DNA of 64,000 bases from Verrucomicrobiota bacterium (GTDB taxonomy: Bacteria; Verrucomicrobiota; Verrucomicrobiia; Limisphaerales; UBA1319): assembly GCA_022709905.1 (NCBI GenBank), contig JAKLHY010000036.1, forward strand, positions 1 through 64,000, given 5' to 3'. Under the pieces are notes generated by a model. The model was not told the DNA's origin and did not search any database. It saw only the letters and a list, made by a program, of their open reading frames with translations. This document shows, piece after piece, positions 30,584-38,323 of the stretch. Position 1 is the stretch's first letter; the number at the start of each line of letters is the position of its first letter. A program made the translations under genes and the position numbers.

Positions 30584-30761
30584 AGCCGGATGCTAGGGTT
30601 CGCCCGGCCGCCCTGCAAGTGTGCGTCTGGCGGCACACAATGATCTTCTCGTGATGACTCAGAGCACCGGGCCGCTGGCACGACGCAGCGGTGTGTAACC
30701 ACGGAAGACGACTTCCGCGGGTGATCCGTAACGTGCCACGACTTGGCCGTGACCAACCCCA

Positions 30762-30935
30762 TCACCAGACCAACTCGTTCGCCCGGTTCACTACGTAATC
30801 CACGTGTTTGAAGTATTCCTCGTTGGGACGGGTTGGGTCGCGGTCCAGGAGCGGAGGCGCGTCCAGGAGCGACACATTGCCATCCGGGTCTGCGGCCACA
30901 GCCACAGCAGCGGCCAACAGGAGTTACTTCTTCAT
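30762..30935 (-). pseudogene. DUF4038 (apiosidase-like) glycosidase remnant with early stop
   Basis: ATG 30935 begins MKK, then TAA, then LLLAAAVAVAADPDGNVSLL and RDPTRPNEEYFKHVDYVVNR, stopping at TGA 30762. The second stretch matches the start of the DUF4038 TIM barrel (NDPTRPNEAYFEHVDYVVDRA-like in relatives). The first is a signal peptide interrupted by the TAA after three codons. The segment normally between them and everything after ANELVW are gone. About 58 codons remain of a gene that normally has over 450. The flanking stretches 30584-30761 and 30936-31055 hold nothing else recognisable. Confidence 0.6.
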
Positions 30936-31055
30936 GGCGGTTGTTCTTGGGTGAGTGGATGAACGAGTCGGCGAGCGGCGTCGGACTGAACCGCGACGAT
31001 CTTCTCCGGGCGCGCGCGACAGCAGTCCGGACCAGTGCGGTGGTGTGCGGCAGTT

Positions 31056-33770
31056 TCATGACTCGCTTAAGCCGGTCTGGCGCAGAATCTGGCGCAGATA
31101 GGCCAGGGCCTGTCGGTAGTCGGCGGGTCCGACGTACTCGAGGATAAGCGGCGCGTGCGGCGTGCGCTCCGCCGCCAGCGTGACGAAGCGCCGGTAGTCC
31201 AAGTCGCCTTGGCCGGCGGGCACGCCTCGATCCACGTGCAGCTTGCGGTCCTTGGCGTGCAGGCAGTCGATGTGGTGCCCGAGCTGACCGAACATCTCCT
31301 CCAGGTCATTCACCTCGAGCAGGTTTGCCGGGTCCAGCAGCGCGCGGAGACGCGGCGAATCGACCTCTTCGAGGAAGAGCCGCGTGCGCTTGGCGCTGGC
31401 GAGGAAGCCGCGGAAGAACGGCTCCAGCAGCACGACCGCGTTGTGGCGCTCGGCGGTCAGGCTGGAAACATCGCTGCGCTGGTTGTAACGCCAGAAGTTG
31501 CTGTCGGTCTGGCTGAGGAAGAGCTGCACCGCGCCGATGCCCGCGGCGGCGAGTTCCTTGGCGAGGTCCGCGTTACTCAGCGTGTTGAAGCCAAAGGTGG
31601 CGATGCCCACCTTGGGTCGGCGGGCTGGCTCGGTGGGTTGGGTTGCGATCGCCCCAGCGGTGGCCAAGAGCGGGAAGGCCGCCGCCAAACTGGTTTTGAG
31701 CGCCTCGCGGCGCGCAAGCGCGCGGAGCAGCGAGGCGGGCAAGACCGGATTCAACGTGTAGACCGAGGTCCAATCACGCATCGATTTCATCGCCAGCACC
31801 ACTTCAGACCGCCCCGGCAGTGTGCCCAACGCCACCGCCGAATCGTCCACGACCGAGATCAGCCGGGCCCAAACGTGTTCGTGGCCGACGACTCCCGGGG
31901 ACAGATGGGGGATCCCTGCCACGCGCTTGCCACGCTCGTTGAGGCTGATTCGCGCCTGCACCCGATCTGGCTCTGCAGCGAGAGCGAGGCGCATCCCAGT
32001 CAGCTCTCGCATCGCGTCGACGGAAGTCTGCGCCCCGTGGAACAGTCCCGGCGCATAGCACCACAATACGGTGCGATTGCGGCCCAGCACCCGGCGCCGG
32101 ATAAGCTGCCGCTGCGCGTCGGCAAAGTGGAAGCAGTTCAGGAAGATGATGAACTTGTACCGGTTCGAGTCGGCCAGGGCGAGGTCGTCTACCAGGATGG
32201 AATCATGGGGCGCTCCCAGTTTCGCGAGTTGTGCCTGGGCGGGCTGGAGGGTCTGCTGAAGCATGCCGCTTTCGAAAGTCGTATAGCTGCAGGACGTCTC
32301 ATCCGACACAACAAGAATCTCGGCAACAGAAGAGCAATCGCGGTCCTTGGCACCGGCAAGCAGCAGGTTGAGGCGCTTGACCTCCGCCATCAGCACCGGG
32401 TCATCGAAGTATCCCCCGTGGAGATCGAAAAAGGCTTGGTAGATCCCGTTTCCGAGGACGAAGCCCGCCCCACGCCGATATTGCCAAATAGTATGCTGTG
32501 GGGTTTCGGTGACGCCCAACTCACGGCGATAACGGGCTACCGTTTCGCGATCCTGACGACCGGCATTCATTTCGTCGTAGCGGAACGACACGGTGTCGTT
32601 GTCGTGATACCACAGTATGCCATGGAGGTCGACGGATGTGATGGGCGCGCGGGCGTAATCCGCGCCGTGGCCCAATTCGCGGTCAAAATAGCTGGCGGTG
32701 ACCGCCACGAAATCCAGATGCGGCGATTGCGCCAGTTTGGCCATCGCGTTGTGGCCGAACTCAGGGTCGCCGCCAAATTCAAACAGGTAGCAGTAGAACG
32801 TGCCCACAACGTTGCGGTGGTGACAAGCCTCCTTGGCGGCACGGGCAAAGCTATCGATTGTGTCGGGTATGAGGTCGTTGTAGAACAAATACCAGTCGAT
32901 GACCGGCATCTCGGTGGCCGGATCGCGAAAGGTGCGTTCGTTGCGGCCGGCCTGCCGCGCCGGTTGCGACGGCACGTCTGCTGAATCAAAATCCACGGAG
33001 GAATTGTTCCAGGCACAACGCAAGGCGTCCACCGACCGATACTTCGCCCCGAGCCAAACGCGAAAGGCGCGCGCGGCATGGGGACTGGAGTCGCTCAGCT
33101 CCCCGCTGTGAATGCTCCAGTGATACCACTCCTCGCTCATCAGCCCGGTGATCATGTAGCCGAAGACATGAGCCCCGTAGTCCGACTCCTGGATATGCCG
33201 GATAACCGTTTGCAGCCCGGCGGCGGTGTCGGCCCGCCACCTCCGCGAGGCCAGAGAGGGAAACACCTTGCCATCGCGCCCGTGGCCGATGCCTTGGCGG
33301 TAGTGCTTGCCGCCATGCGCCAGCACCTGGCATTCTTGCGGATGGGCTTCGATCCACCACTCGGGCGTGGTGAGATAGAGGCGCGGGAGCAATAGACCGC
33401 GTGGATTCGATTCGAGCACCCGATGCGCGAGTTCGTCCAGCGCTCGGAAGTCCCACTGGTCCGGTGCAACCCATGTGGGCGTGCCGAAGCCGGGTCCAAG
33501 GTTCGTCGAGAAGCAAAAGACATCGGTGCCGGCCTCGGTGAACTGCCGAAAGTACTCTTTCCGCGGCACGTAGGTTTCGAACACCGGTTTGGTGTAGGGT
33601 TGACCATCGAGGAAGAACATCGGCCGACCACGATGGCGACGGACTTCAGTGCGGGGGCTGGGAACAGAAGGTTTTCGCTCTGCAGCAGCCAACGGGCTCG
33701 CCACGTCGGGCAAGTAAAACAGTGTCGAGCTCGCAATCATCGACCGCTCGATAAATGTGCGCCGGTTCAT
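31056..33770 (-). CDS. Fusion of a GH42-like exported glycosidase with an internally deleted sugar isomerase/epimerase
   Basis: Start ATG 33770 (MNRRTFIERSMIASS, Tat-like) is preferred over an upstream TTG. Residues about 40-480 form a GH42/beta-galactosidase-like barrel (FQFTEAGTDVF-type strand, MITGLMSEEWYHW with a likely acid/base Glu). A trimerisation-like domain follows to about 690 (DWTSVYTLNPVLPASLLRAL). It then reads straight into ARREALKTSLAAAFPLLAT, which is the Tat/signal start of a separate sugar phosphate isomerase (VGIATFGFNTLSNADLAKEL). That isomerase in turn jumps from RSDVSSLTAER to HNAVVLLEPFFRGFLASAKR, losing about 65 residues, and finishes normally (LLEVNDLEEMF, CLHAKDRKLH, PHAPLILEYVGPADYRQAL). 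The glycosidase part may still work; the isomerase part should not. Confidence 0.7.
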   Translation of the reverse strand: MNRRTFIERSMIASSTLFYLPDVASPLAAAERKPSVPSPRTEVRRHRGRPMFFLDGQPYTKPVFETYVPRKEYFRQFTEAGTDVFCFSTNLGPGFGTPTWVAPDQWDFRALDELAHRVLESNPRGLLLPRLYLTTPEWWIEAHPQECQVLAHGGKHYRQGIGHGRDGKVFPSLASRRWRADTAAGLQTVIRHIQESDYGAHVFGYMITGLMSEEWYHWSIHSGELSDSSPHAARAFRVWLGAKYRSVDALRCAWNNSSVDFDSADVPSQPARQAGRNERTFRDPATEMPVIDWYLFYNDLIPDTIDSFARAAKEACHHRNVVGTFYCYLFEFGGDPEFGHNAMAKLAQSPHLDFVAVTASYFDRELGHGADYARAPITSVDLHGILWYHDNDTVSFRYDEMNAGRQDRETVARYRRELGVTETPQHTIWQYRRGAGFVLGNGIYQAFFDLHGGYFDDPVLMAEVKRLNLLLAGAKDRDCSSVAEILVVSDETSCSYTTFESGMLQQTLQPAQAQLAKLGAPHDSILVDDLALADSNRYKFIIFLNCFHFADAQRQLIRRRVLGRNRTVLWCYAPGLFHGAQTSVDAMRELTGMRLALAAEPDRVQARISLNERGKRVAGIPHLSPGVVGHEHVWARLISVVDDSAVALGTLPGRSEVVLAMKSMRDWTSVYTLNPVLPASLLRALARREALKTSLAAAFPLLATAGAIATQPTEPARRPKVGIATFGFNTLSNADLAKELAAAGIGAVQLFLSQTDSNFWRYNQRSDVSSLTAERHNAVVLLEPFFRGFLASAKRTRLFLEEVDSPRLRALLDPANLLEVNDLEEMFGQLGHHIDCLHAKDRKLHVDRGVPAGQGDLDYRRFVTLAAERTPHAPLILEYVGPADYRQALAYLRQILRQTGLSES

Positions 33771-33779
33771 GGGTTTCAA

Positions 33780-34097
33780 TTACGGGGCTGAGGCACCTTG
33801 GTTCAGGCCAAAGTAAACCGCGCCAAACATGGCGACGTTCCATCCTTGCATGGGCACGCCGGCTTGCTGCCCGGTTTCGCCGTGCAAGTATTCGTGCGGA
33901 AGGCAGTCCCCCGCCATCTCCAGATCTGCCTGCGACATACGTTTGAGAATATCAATACCCTCAGCTTTCTCACCGAGTTTGAACAGCGCCCAGGCATGGG
34001 CGTGGTTGAGCCAGGGCCAGATGCCGACATTGTGATAAACGGATTCCTGAATCATGCGCTTTTCCATTTTGCCGAACAAGGCCAGTTGTCTTCCCAT
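33780..34097 (-). pseudogene. C-terminal fragment of an (alpha/alpha)6-barrel glycosidase-like protein
   Basis: This frame of 105 residues has the sequence style of the last helices of a six-hairpin glycosidase: SVYHNVGIWPWLNHAHAWAL, FKLGEKAEGIDILKRMS, CLPHEYLHGETGQQAG and VPMQGWNVAMFGAVYFGLN. There is no signal peptide or N-terminal domain, and the 87 bases upstream before the GHL6 gene hold nothing. The stop lies nine bases before the ATG of the downstream fusion gene, so it sits in the same transcription unit. It looks like the stump of a gene that has lost most of its 5' part. The family (GH15/GH63/debranching-like) cannot be fixed from this piece. Confidence 0.5.
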
Positions 34098-34184
34098 TGA
34101 CCTAATATGAAACCGAGCGCATCAGGATGGTCCATAGAACCAGCCCTCCAAGAAGCTTGAAAGGCTTGCGGCGCGGCGCTCTTA

Positions 34185-36464
34185 TCAGTAGTTGCATATA
34201 ATGACTTCGTGAATATCGTTGACGGTCAATTCCACACGATTCCCGCGCTTTTTTAATTGGGTGGTGGGATTCAGCGCCTTCGCGCCCCTCAGGCCGTCAC
34301 GGAATTCGAGACGCGCCCGGAATATCGGCGCATCTTCGATCAATCCCGGCAAGACGTAGGGGCGCTCCTTGGCGGGCGTGGTTTGAGGCGTGGCATTGTA
34401 GGCGATCAGGTGAACGCGCAAGGTTCGCGTGGCTGGATCATCGGTCACCACCGCCTCGACGTTGGCGGGCGCGCTAACGAGGACACGCGGCACTGGGTTC
34501 AAAAGGCGCACGGCGTTGGCGAAAAGCCGGCGCGCCTCGACGATGTGATGCTCGCTCGCCGTGGCGAGATCGGGCGAACCGGCAAAGGTGACGACCTTGC
34601 CTTTGCCCGCGTGATTGACCAAGACCGCCGGTCCGACAACCTGGCGCGCGCTGAGAGGCCAGTCGGAATTATAACCCTGCGGGTTCGCAAGCGAGGCGCG
34701 GTGCGAATCGAGCAATTGGCCCACGGGCGTGGCGGTGGTGGGCTCATAGATTGTGGCAGGGCCTTGAACGAGGAACGGCCAGTCGGGCCGGAGGTCCGTC
34801 GTTAAAACGTTGGACCGTGCAAGCGTTGAAGCGGCACGGGTTGACGATGCCCCGGCGTTGCCGGCACTCGTCCCATTTGCGTCCGGACCAAACCGCATCC
34901 AATGGTCGGCCCCCTCGAGCCGGGCCTTTACCTTCGCCCCAATCAGTTCGTTCAGAACGCTTTGTGCCAGCGTTCGCCCCATGCGGTCGAACTGTCCGCT
35001 TTGGCCCGTGATCAGCAGATTGCCTCCTTCCTCGACGTAACGCCGGAACAGATCCACTTCACGCTCAGTCAGGATGCCCGTGTTAGGCAGGCAGACAATC
35101 GGAAACTGCCTCAAACCCTCTGGATTCAGGTTTTCGTCGAATAGAAACCCGAAACCGATGTGTTCATAAACACACGCTTTATGGGCGCCCTGGACGCTCT
35201 GGAAATAATAGGCCGGCTTGTCACGCCCCATCCAGTCGCGGGTACGGGTGCTGAAGTAAATCCCGACTTCATGCACCGGCGTTTGCCGGAAGTGCCCGCG
35301 CTTGGCCCGCGCTTCTCCAAGCACAGCGCCAATGCGGTCATAGGCCATGGGATCAAGCCATCCATCGTAGGCGGTCTTGTCAATCATGGTCACGAACGCG
35401 CCGTGCGCGAGCAGCGTGAACATTTCCCAGCGCATGTCATTAAGCGGGCGCGTGGTCTGGTCATGATACATCCGCACTCCGCGCTGGACAGCCACCTGGA
35501 AGGGCTTTCCGGGCGTGGCGGCGCGATACCAGGCGGCATTAAAACTGGCGCTCAAGGCGCCAAAGGCCCACTGGCCCGCCTCGCCGGTGACGAAGTCGCC
35601 GTTGCCAGCATGGACAACCGGCGTCTGGCCGACTTCCCACGAGAAGGGCGGATTACCGTGGTAATTGAAATCGACGGTCGCGCGCGGATCAAGGCCCCGA
35701 ATGGAGTCGGTGAGCATCTTTTCGAAGCGATCGCTGGTGGCGTATCGGAATTGGAGCATCTTATCCCAGCCATCGTCCTCCCAGTTCACTCCCTTGGGCA
35801 TCGGACGCTGATATGCCGCTTCAAACAACTTCTGACACCTGTCACACCAACAGCCATGGGGAGGCCCGAAACCCTGGTCCACCATGTCCAGGTGAAAACC
35901 GGAGATGCCGTAAGACCACATCTCGGCCAGAAGTTCTTTCACCGCGTTCGTGTAAGGGGAATTGTAGCACACCAAATGGTCAATCGGCTTGCCGTCGGCG
36001 GCGCGGGCTTTCCAGTCGGGATTCAGCCGCAAATCGTGCGCGGGGTACTGGAGCTGACAATAAACAATGAGCGGCAGGCGATGCCGCCGCGCCTCGTCCG
36101 CCGCCTCACGCAGCACATCCCGATCGCCAAAGCTTGCGGGCTTGGGAAGCCGTTTTGAATTGTGAAACGTGAAATCACCGTCTCGCACCCAGAGGACCAG
36201 ATACTCCGCGTTCGCTTGGAGGCAACGCTGGACAATGTCGCGCCCGTTGAAGTTGCGGGCGTAGTCGGGCGCGTGCTTGCCGCCCGCGAACTGGGCGCCG
36301 GTCGGTCCGACTTCCATGCCGACCAACGCATCCGCAAACCAGGGAGTGCTGGCGACGGGCGGGGCTCCTGCAAAAGCGGTCGCGCATAAAACAGTCACGA
36401 GGCAAAACGACCCTGCAGTCAGGCGGATTACGACCGAGAGGATTTTCAGTAAGAAATGGCTCAT
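34185..36464 (-). CDS. Exported GHL6-type hypothetical glycoside hydrolase (copy 2)
   Basis: The 759-residue protein has a signal peptide (GSFCLVTVLCATAFAGA). A TIM-barrel-like domain covers about 45-400: CLQANAEYLVLWVRDGDFTF, RRHRLPLIVYCQLQYP and YGISGFHLDMVDQGFG, followed by a C-x-C-x2-C cluster (GCWCDRCQ) as in copy 1 at 20575-22773. The amidotransferase-like trimerisation domain follows (FPIVCLPNTGILTEREVDLF, YVEEGGNLLITGQSGQFDRM). A Thr/Ser/Ala-rich loop (GNAGASSTRAASTLARS) and a beta-sandwich end the protein. The two copies are clearly homologous but diverged. The gene ends 20 bases-scale downstream of the LacI gene on the same strand, so it is probably under that regulator. Substrate unknown. 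Confidence 0.77.
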   Translation of the reverse strand: MSHFLLKILSVVIRLTAGSFCLVTVLCATAFAGAPPVASTPWFADALVGMEVGPTGAQFAGGKHAPDYARNFNGRDIVQRCLQANAEYLVLWVRDGDFTFHNSKRLPKPASFGDRDVLREAADEARRHRLPLIVYCQLQYPAHDLRLNPDWKARAADGKPIDHLVCYNSPYTNAVKELLAEMWSYGISGFHLDMVDQGFGPPHGCWCDRCQKLFEAAYQRPMPKGVNWEDDGWDKMLQFRYATSDRFEKMLTDSIRGLDPRATVDFNYHGNPPFSWEVGQTPVVHAGNGDFVTGEAGQWAFGALSASFNAAWYRAATPGKPFQVAVQRGVRMYHDQTTRPLNDMRWEMFTLLAHGAFVTMIDKTAYDGWLDPMAYDRIGAVLGEARAKRGHFRQTPVHEVGIYFSTRTRDWMGRDKPAYYFQSVQGAHKACVYEHIGFGFLFDENLNPEGLRQFPIVCLPNTGILTEREVDLFRRYVEEGGNLLITGQSGQFDRMGRTLAQSVLNELIGAKVKARLEGADHWMRFGPDANGTSAGNAGASSTRAASTLARSNVLTTDLRPDWPFLVQGPATIYEPTTATPVGQLLDSHRASLANPQGYNSDWPLSARQVVGPAVLVNHAGKGKVVTFAGSPDLATASEHHIVEARRLFANAVRLLNPVPRVLVSAPANVEAVVTDDPATRTLRVHLIAYNATPQTTPAKERPYVLPGLIEDAPIFRARLEFRDGLRGAKALNPTTQLKKRGNRVELTVNDIHEVIICNY

Positions 36465-36473
36465 AAAATGGGT

Positions 36474-37505
36474 TTAAGGTTCTACTTCGCTGTGTGCATA
36501 CCATGGTTGTGAAGGATCGGTGCTACGGCGGATAATGAGCTGGGTAGGAAGCCGCTCGTGGAGAACAGGGCGGTTGTTTTTGTCCCGTAATGCAAGAAAA
36601 AGCTCAAACGCCTGCCGCCCCATGTCCACCATCGGATAGTGGATGGTGGTCAATCCGGGATCCACGACGCCCGCCAGAGGATCATTCGCAAAACCGGCCA
36701 CCGCGATATCCTCCGGGATGCGCAGCCCTCGGGATCTAAAACCCGCCATCGCGCCAAACGCAATCATGTCGTCTCCGCAGAAAACCGCCGTGAAGCCCGC
36801 ATCTTCCTCAAGCAATCGACTGGCGCCGGCATACCCATGCTGGATCGAATAGCTGCCCATGAGAATATGATGGTGGGCGAAAGGAAGCCGGTGTTTCCGG
36901 CAAAACTTCCTGAACGCCTCATTCCGGAGCAGGGTATTGCGATTAATTGGATCTCCACTGATAAATCGAATTTGACGATGCCCCAACGCCAAGAGATGTT
37001 TCAAAGCCAGTTCGGTGCTCCGCGCATTGTCGACCAGCACACTGGGCAAGATCTTGCCGCGCGGTGGCTTGTCCACCACCACCACGGGAGTCCCCGACCG
37101 GTGAATTCCTATCAACTGATCCTCTATAGTGCCAAACCCGCAATAAACAAGGCCTTCGACCTGTTCCCTCATCAGCAATTCAAGCGCCCGCGGCTCGGTT
37201 TCCGGAGCGTCGTGCAGGTCCGAGATCAACACCGAGTATCCATGAATTGCCGCGGCGGCGGTCAGACCTTGCACCACCCGAGACGGACAGCGATTCGCAA
37301 TGTTGTCCGCCACAAAACCGATGATCCCGGATCGGCCGCGCTTCAATTTCCTGGCTGTGCCGCTCGGGATGTAATTCAACGCCGCCACAGCGGCTTGTAC
37401 CCGCGCCGCAATATCCTGGGACACCCGGCGTTTCTGATTGAGCACATAGGAAACTGTCGCCGTCGACACCCCTGCCCTTCTGGCCACATCCCTAATCGTG
37501 ATCAT
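36474..37505 (-). CDS. LacI-family transcriptional regulator
   Basis: A 343-residue repressor-type protein. Residues 2-55 form the LacI helix-turn-helix and hinge (TIRDVARRAGVSTATVSYVL, AALNYIPSGTARKLKRGRSG). The rest is the periplasmic-binding-protein-like effector domain (IIGFVADNIANRCPSRVVQG, VDNARSTELALKHLLALGHR, FTAVFCGDDMIAFGAMAGF, DIAVAGFANDPLAGVVDPGL). The effector is probably a sugar, but the binding residues do not identify it. The gene starts a minus-strand run that continues 10 bases later into the GHL6 glycosidase and then the GH fragment and fusion gene. A perfect 18-bp palindrome 113 bases upstream of the ATG is a probable autoregulatory operator. Confidence 0.9.
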   Translation of the reverse strand: MITIRDVARRAGVSTATVSYVLNQKRRVSQDIAARVQAAVAALNYIPSGTARKLKRGRSGIIGFVADNIANRCPSRVVQGLTAAAAIHGYSVLISDLHDAPETEPRALELLMREQVEGLVYCGFGTIEDQLIGIHRSGTPVVVVDKPPRGKILPSVLVDNARSTELALKHLLALGHRQIRFISGDPINRNTLLRNEAFRKFCRKHRLPFAHHHILMGSYSIQHGYAGASRLLEEDAGFTAVFCGDDMIAFGAMAGFRSRGLRIPEDIAVAGFANDPLAGVVDPGLTTIHYPMVDMGRQAFELFLALRDKNNRPVLHERLPTQLIIRRSTDPSQPWYAHSEVEP

Positions 37506-37617
37506 GGGCGCATGCGGGTATAAAAACCATCCGTCCGACGCCCACCCCAGGCGAAGAGATCAAACACGGACAAGTTACCGATAAACAACACGGGGACATC
37601 ACGAGGTCAAAGTAGCC

Positions 37618-37635
37618 GTGTTAAACGTTTAACAC
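37618..37635. promoter_or_regulatory. LacI-type operator palindrome
   Basis: GTGTTAAACGTTTAACAC is a perfect 18-bp inverted repeat centred on CG, the classic symmetry of LacI/GalR-family operators. It lies 113 bases upstream of the LacI ATG, in the 258-bp gap before the next gene. The likely reading is autoregulation and control of the downstream glycosidase run. No other copy of the motif was noticed, though the window was not exhaustively searched. Confidence 0.65.
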
Positions 37636-37763
37636 AAGCAGTTATTCGACATCGTGACTCGGGAGAAACGCCGGCCGCGTGAATGCGATCCTGGATATGG
37701 AGTCGGCCCGACCGGATCGAATGAGGAACCTTATGGACACCATCCGCATCGAGGCGATCGGAT

Positions 37764-38195
37764 CTATTGACCGCTGCCGCTCTGTGTCGATGGATTGAGG
37801 GGACAGGTCCCATTCAGGCTTCGGGGCCCGGTTCCGTTGCGCAGGCCCTGCCGCCGGCCATGACCATAACCGTTCCCCATCCCGGCGCCTTTACCGGCTC
37901 CGCGCCCCCGGGGGGTGCCGGTGATGCATGGTCCGCCTCGCTGCTCCAATTGCTGCAGCCGGACCTGCTCCTCCGGGGTGAGGGTGCCTTGGGCCTTCTT
38001 CTGCCGGAGATCGCTGACTAATTGTTGCACGGCGGCGCGGTGCTGAACCCTTTGCTCGGCATTCAGCGACCGGCCGTAACCAGGCGTAAACCCAAGCGGA
38101 CATGTCGTGGCCGTTGACTGGGCGTTGAGAATCGTGGTGGCGGCGCTCAGCAGCATTGCTGCCATGAGGGATTTGATGATCGTCGTGCTTTTCAT
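37764..38195 (-). CDS. Small secreted Gln/Gly-rich protein
   Basis: A 143-residue protein with a clear signal peptide (LMAAMLLSAATTILNAQ). The middle is helical and Gln/Arg-rich (LNAEQRVQHRAAVQQLVSDL, GTLTPEEQVRLQQLEQ), resembling the LTxxQ-type helices of Spy/CpxP-like periplasmic proteins. The C-terminus is Gly/Arg-rich (GRGAGKGAGMGNGYGHGR), with cysteines at TTCPLG, GPCIT and GTCPLN. A periplasmic chaperone- or metal-related role is only a guess. No close family recognised. Confidence 0.6.
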   Translation of the reverse strand: MKSTTIIKSLMAAMLLSAATTILNAQSTATTCPLGFTPGYGRSLNAEQRVQHRAAVQQLVSDLRQKKAQGTLTPEEQVRLQQLEQRGGPCITGTPRGRGAGKGAGMGNGYGHGRRQGLRNGTGPRSLNGTCPLNPSTQSGSGQ

Positions 38196-38323
38196 AGCTC
38201 TACTTCATTTAGGGTTGTGGTCTGTTCTCTTGTCTGGCACAGCCTGATGTATCGTTCTATTAGTAACAGACCCCACGAAAGTAAAACGAAGCCCCCGAAT
38301 TAGATTACAATTTATTTATGTAT

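Noticed and set aside
31155..32984. 609-codon plus-strand frame
   Set aside because: Antisense to the GH42-like fusion gene; long only because of high GC content.
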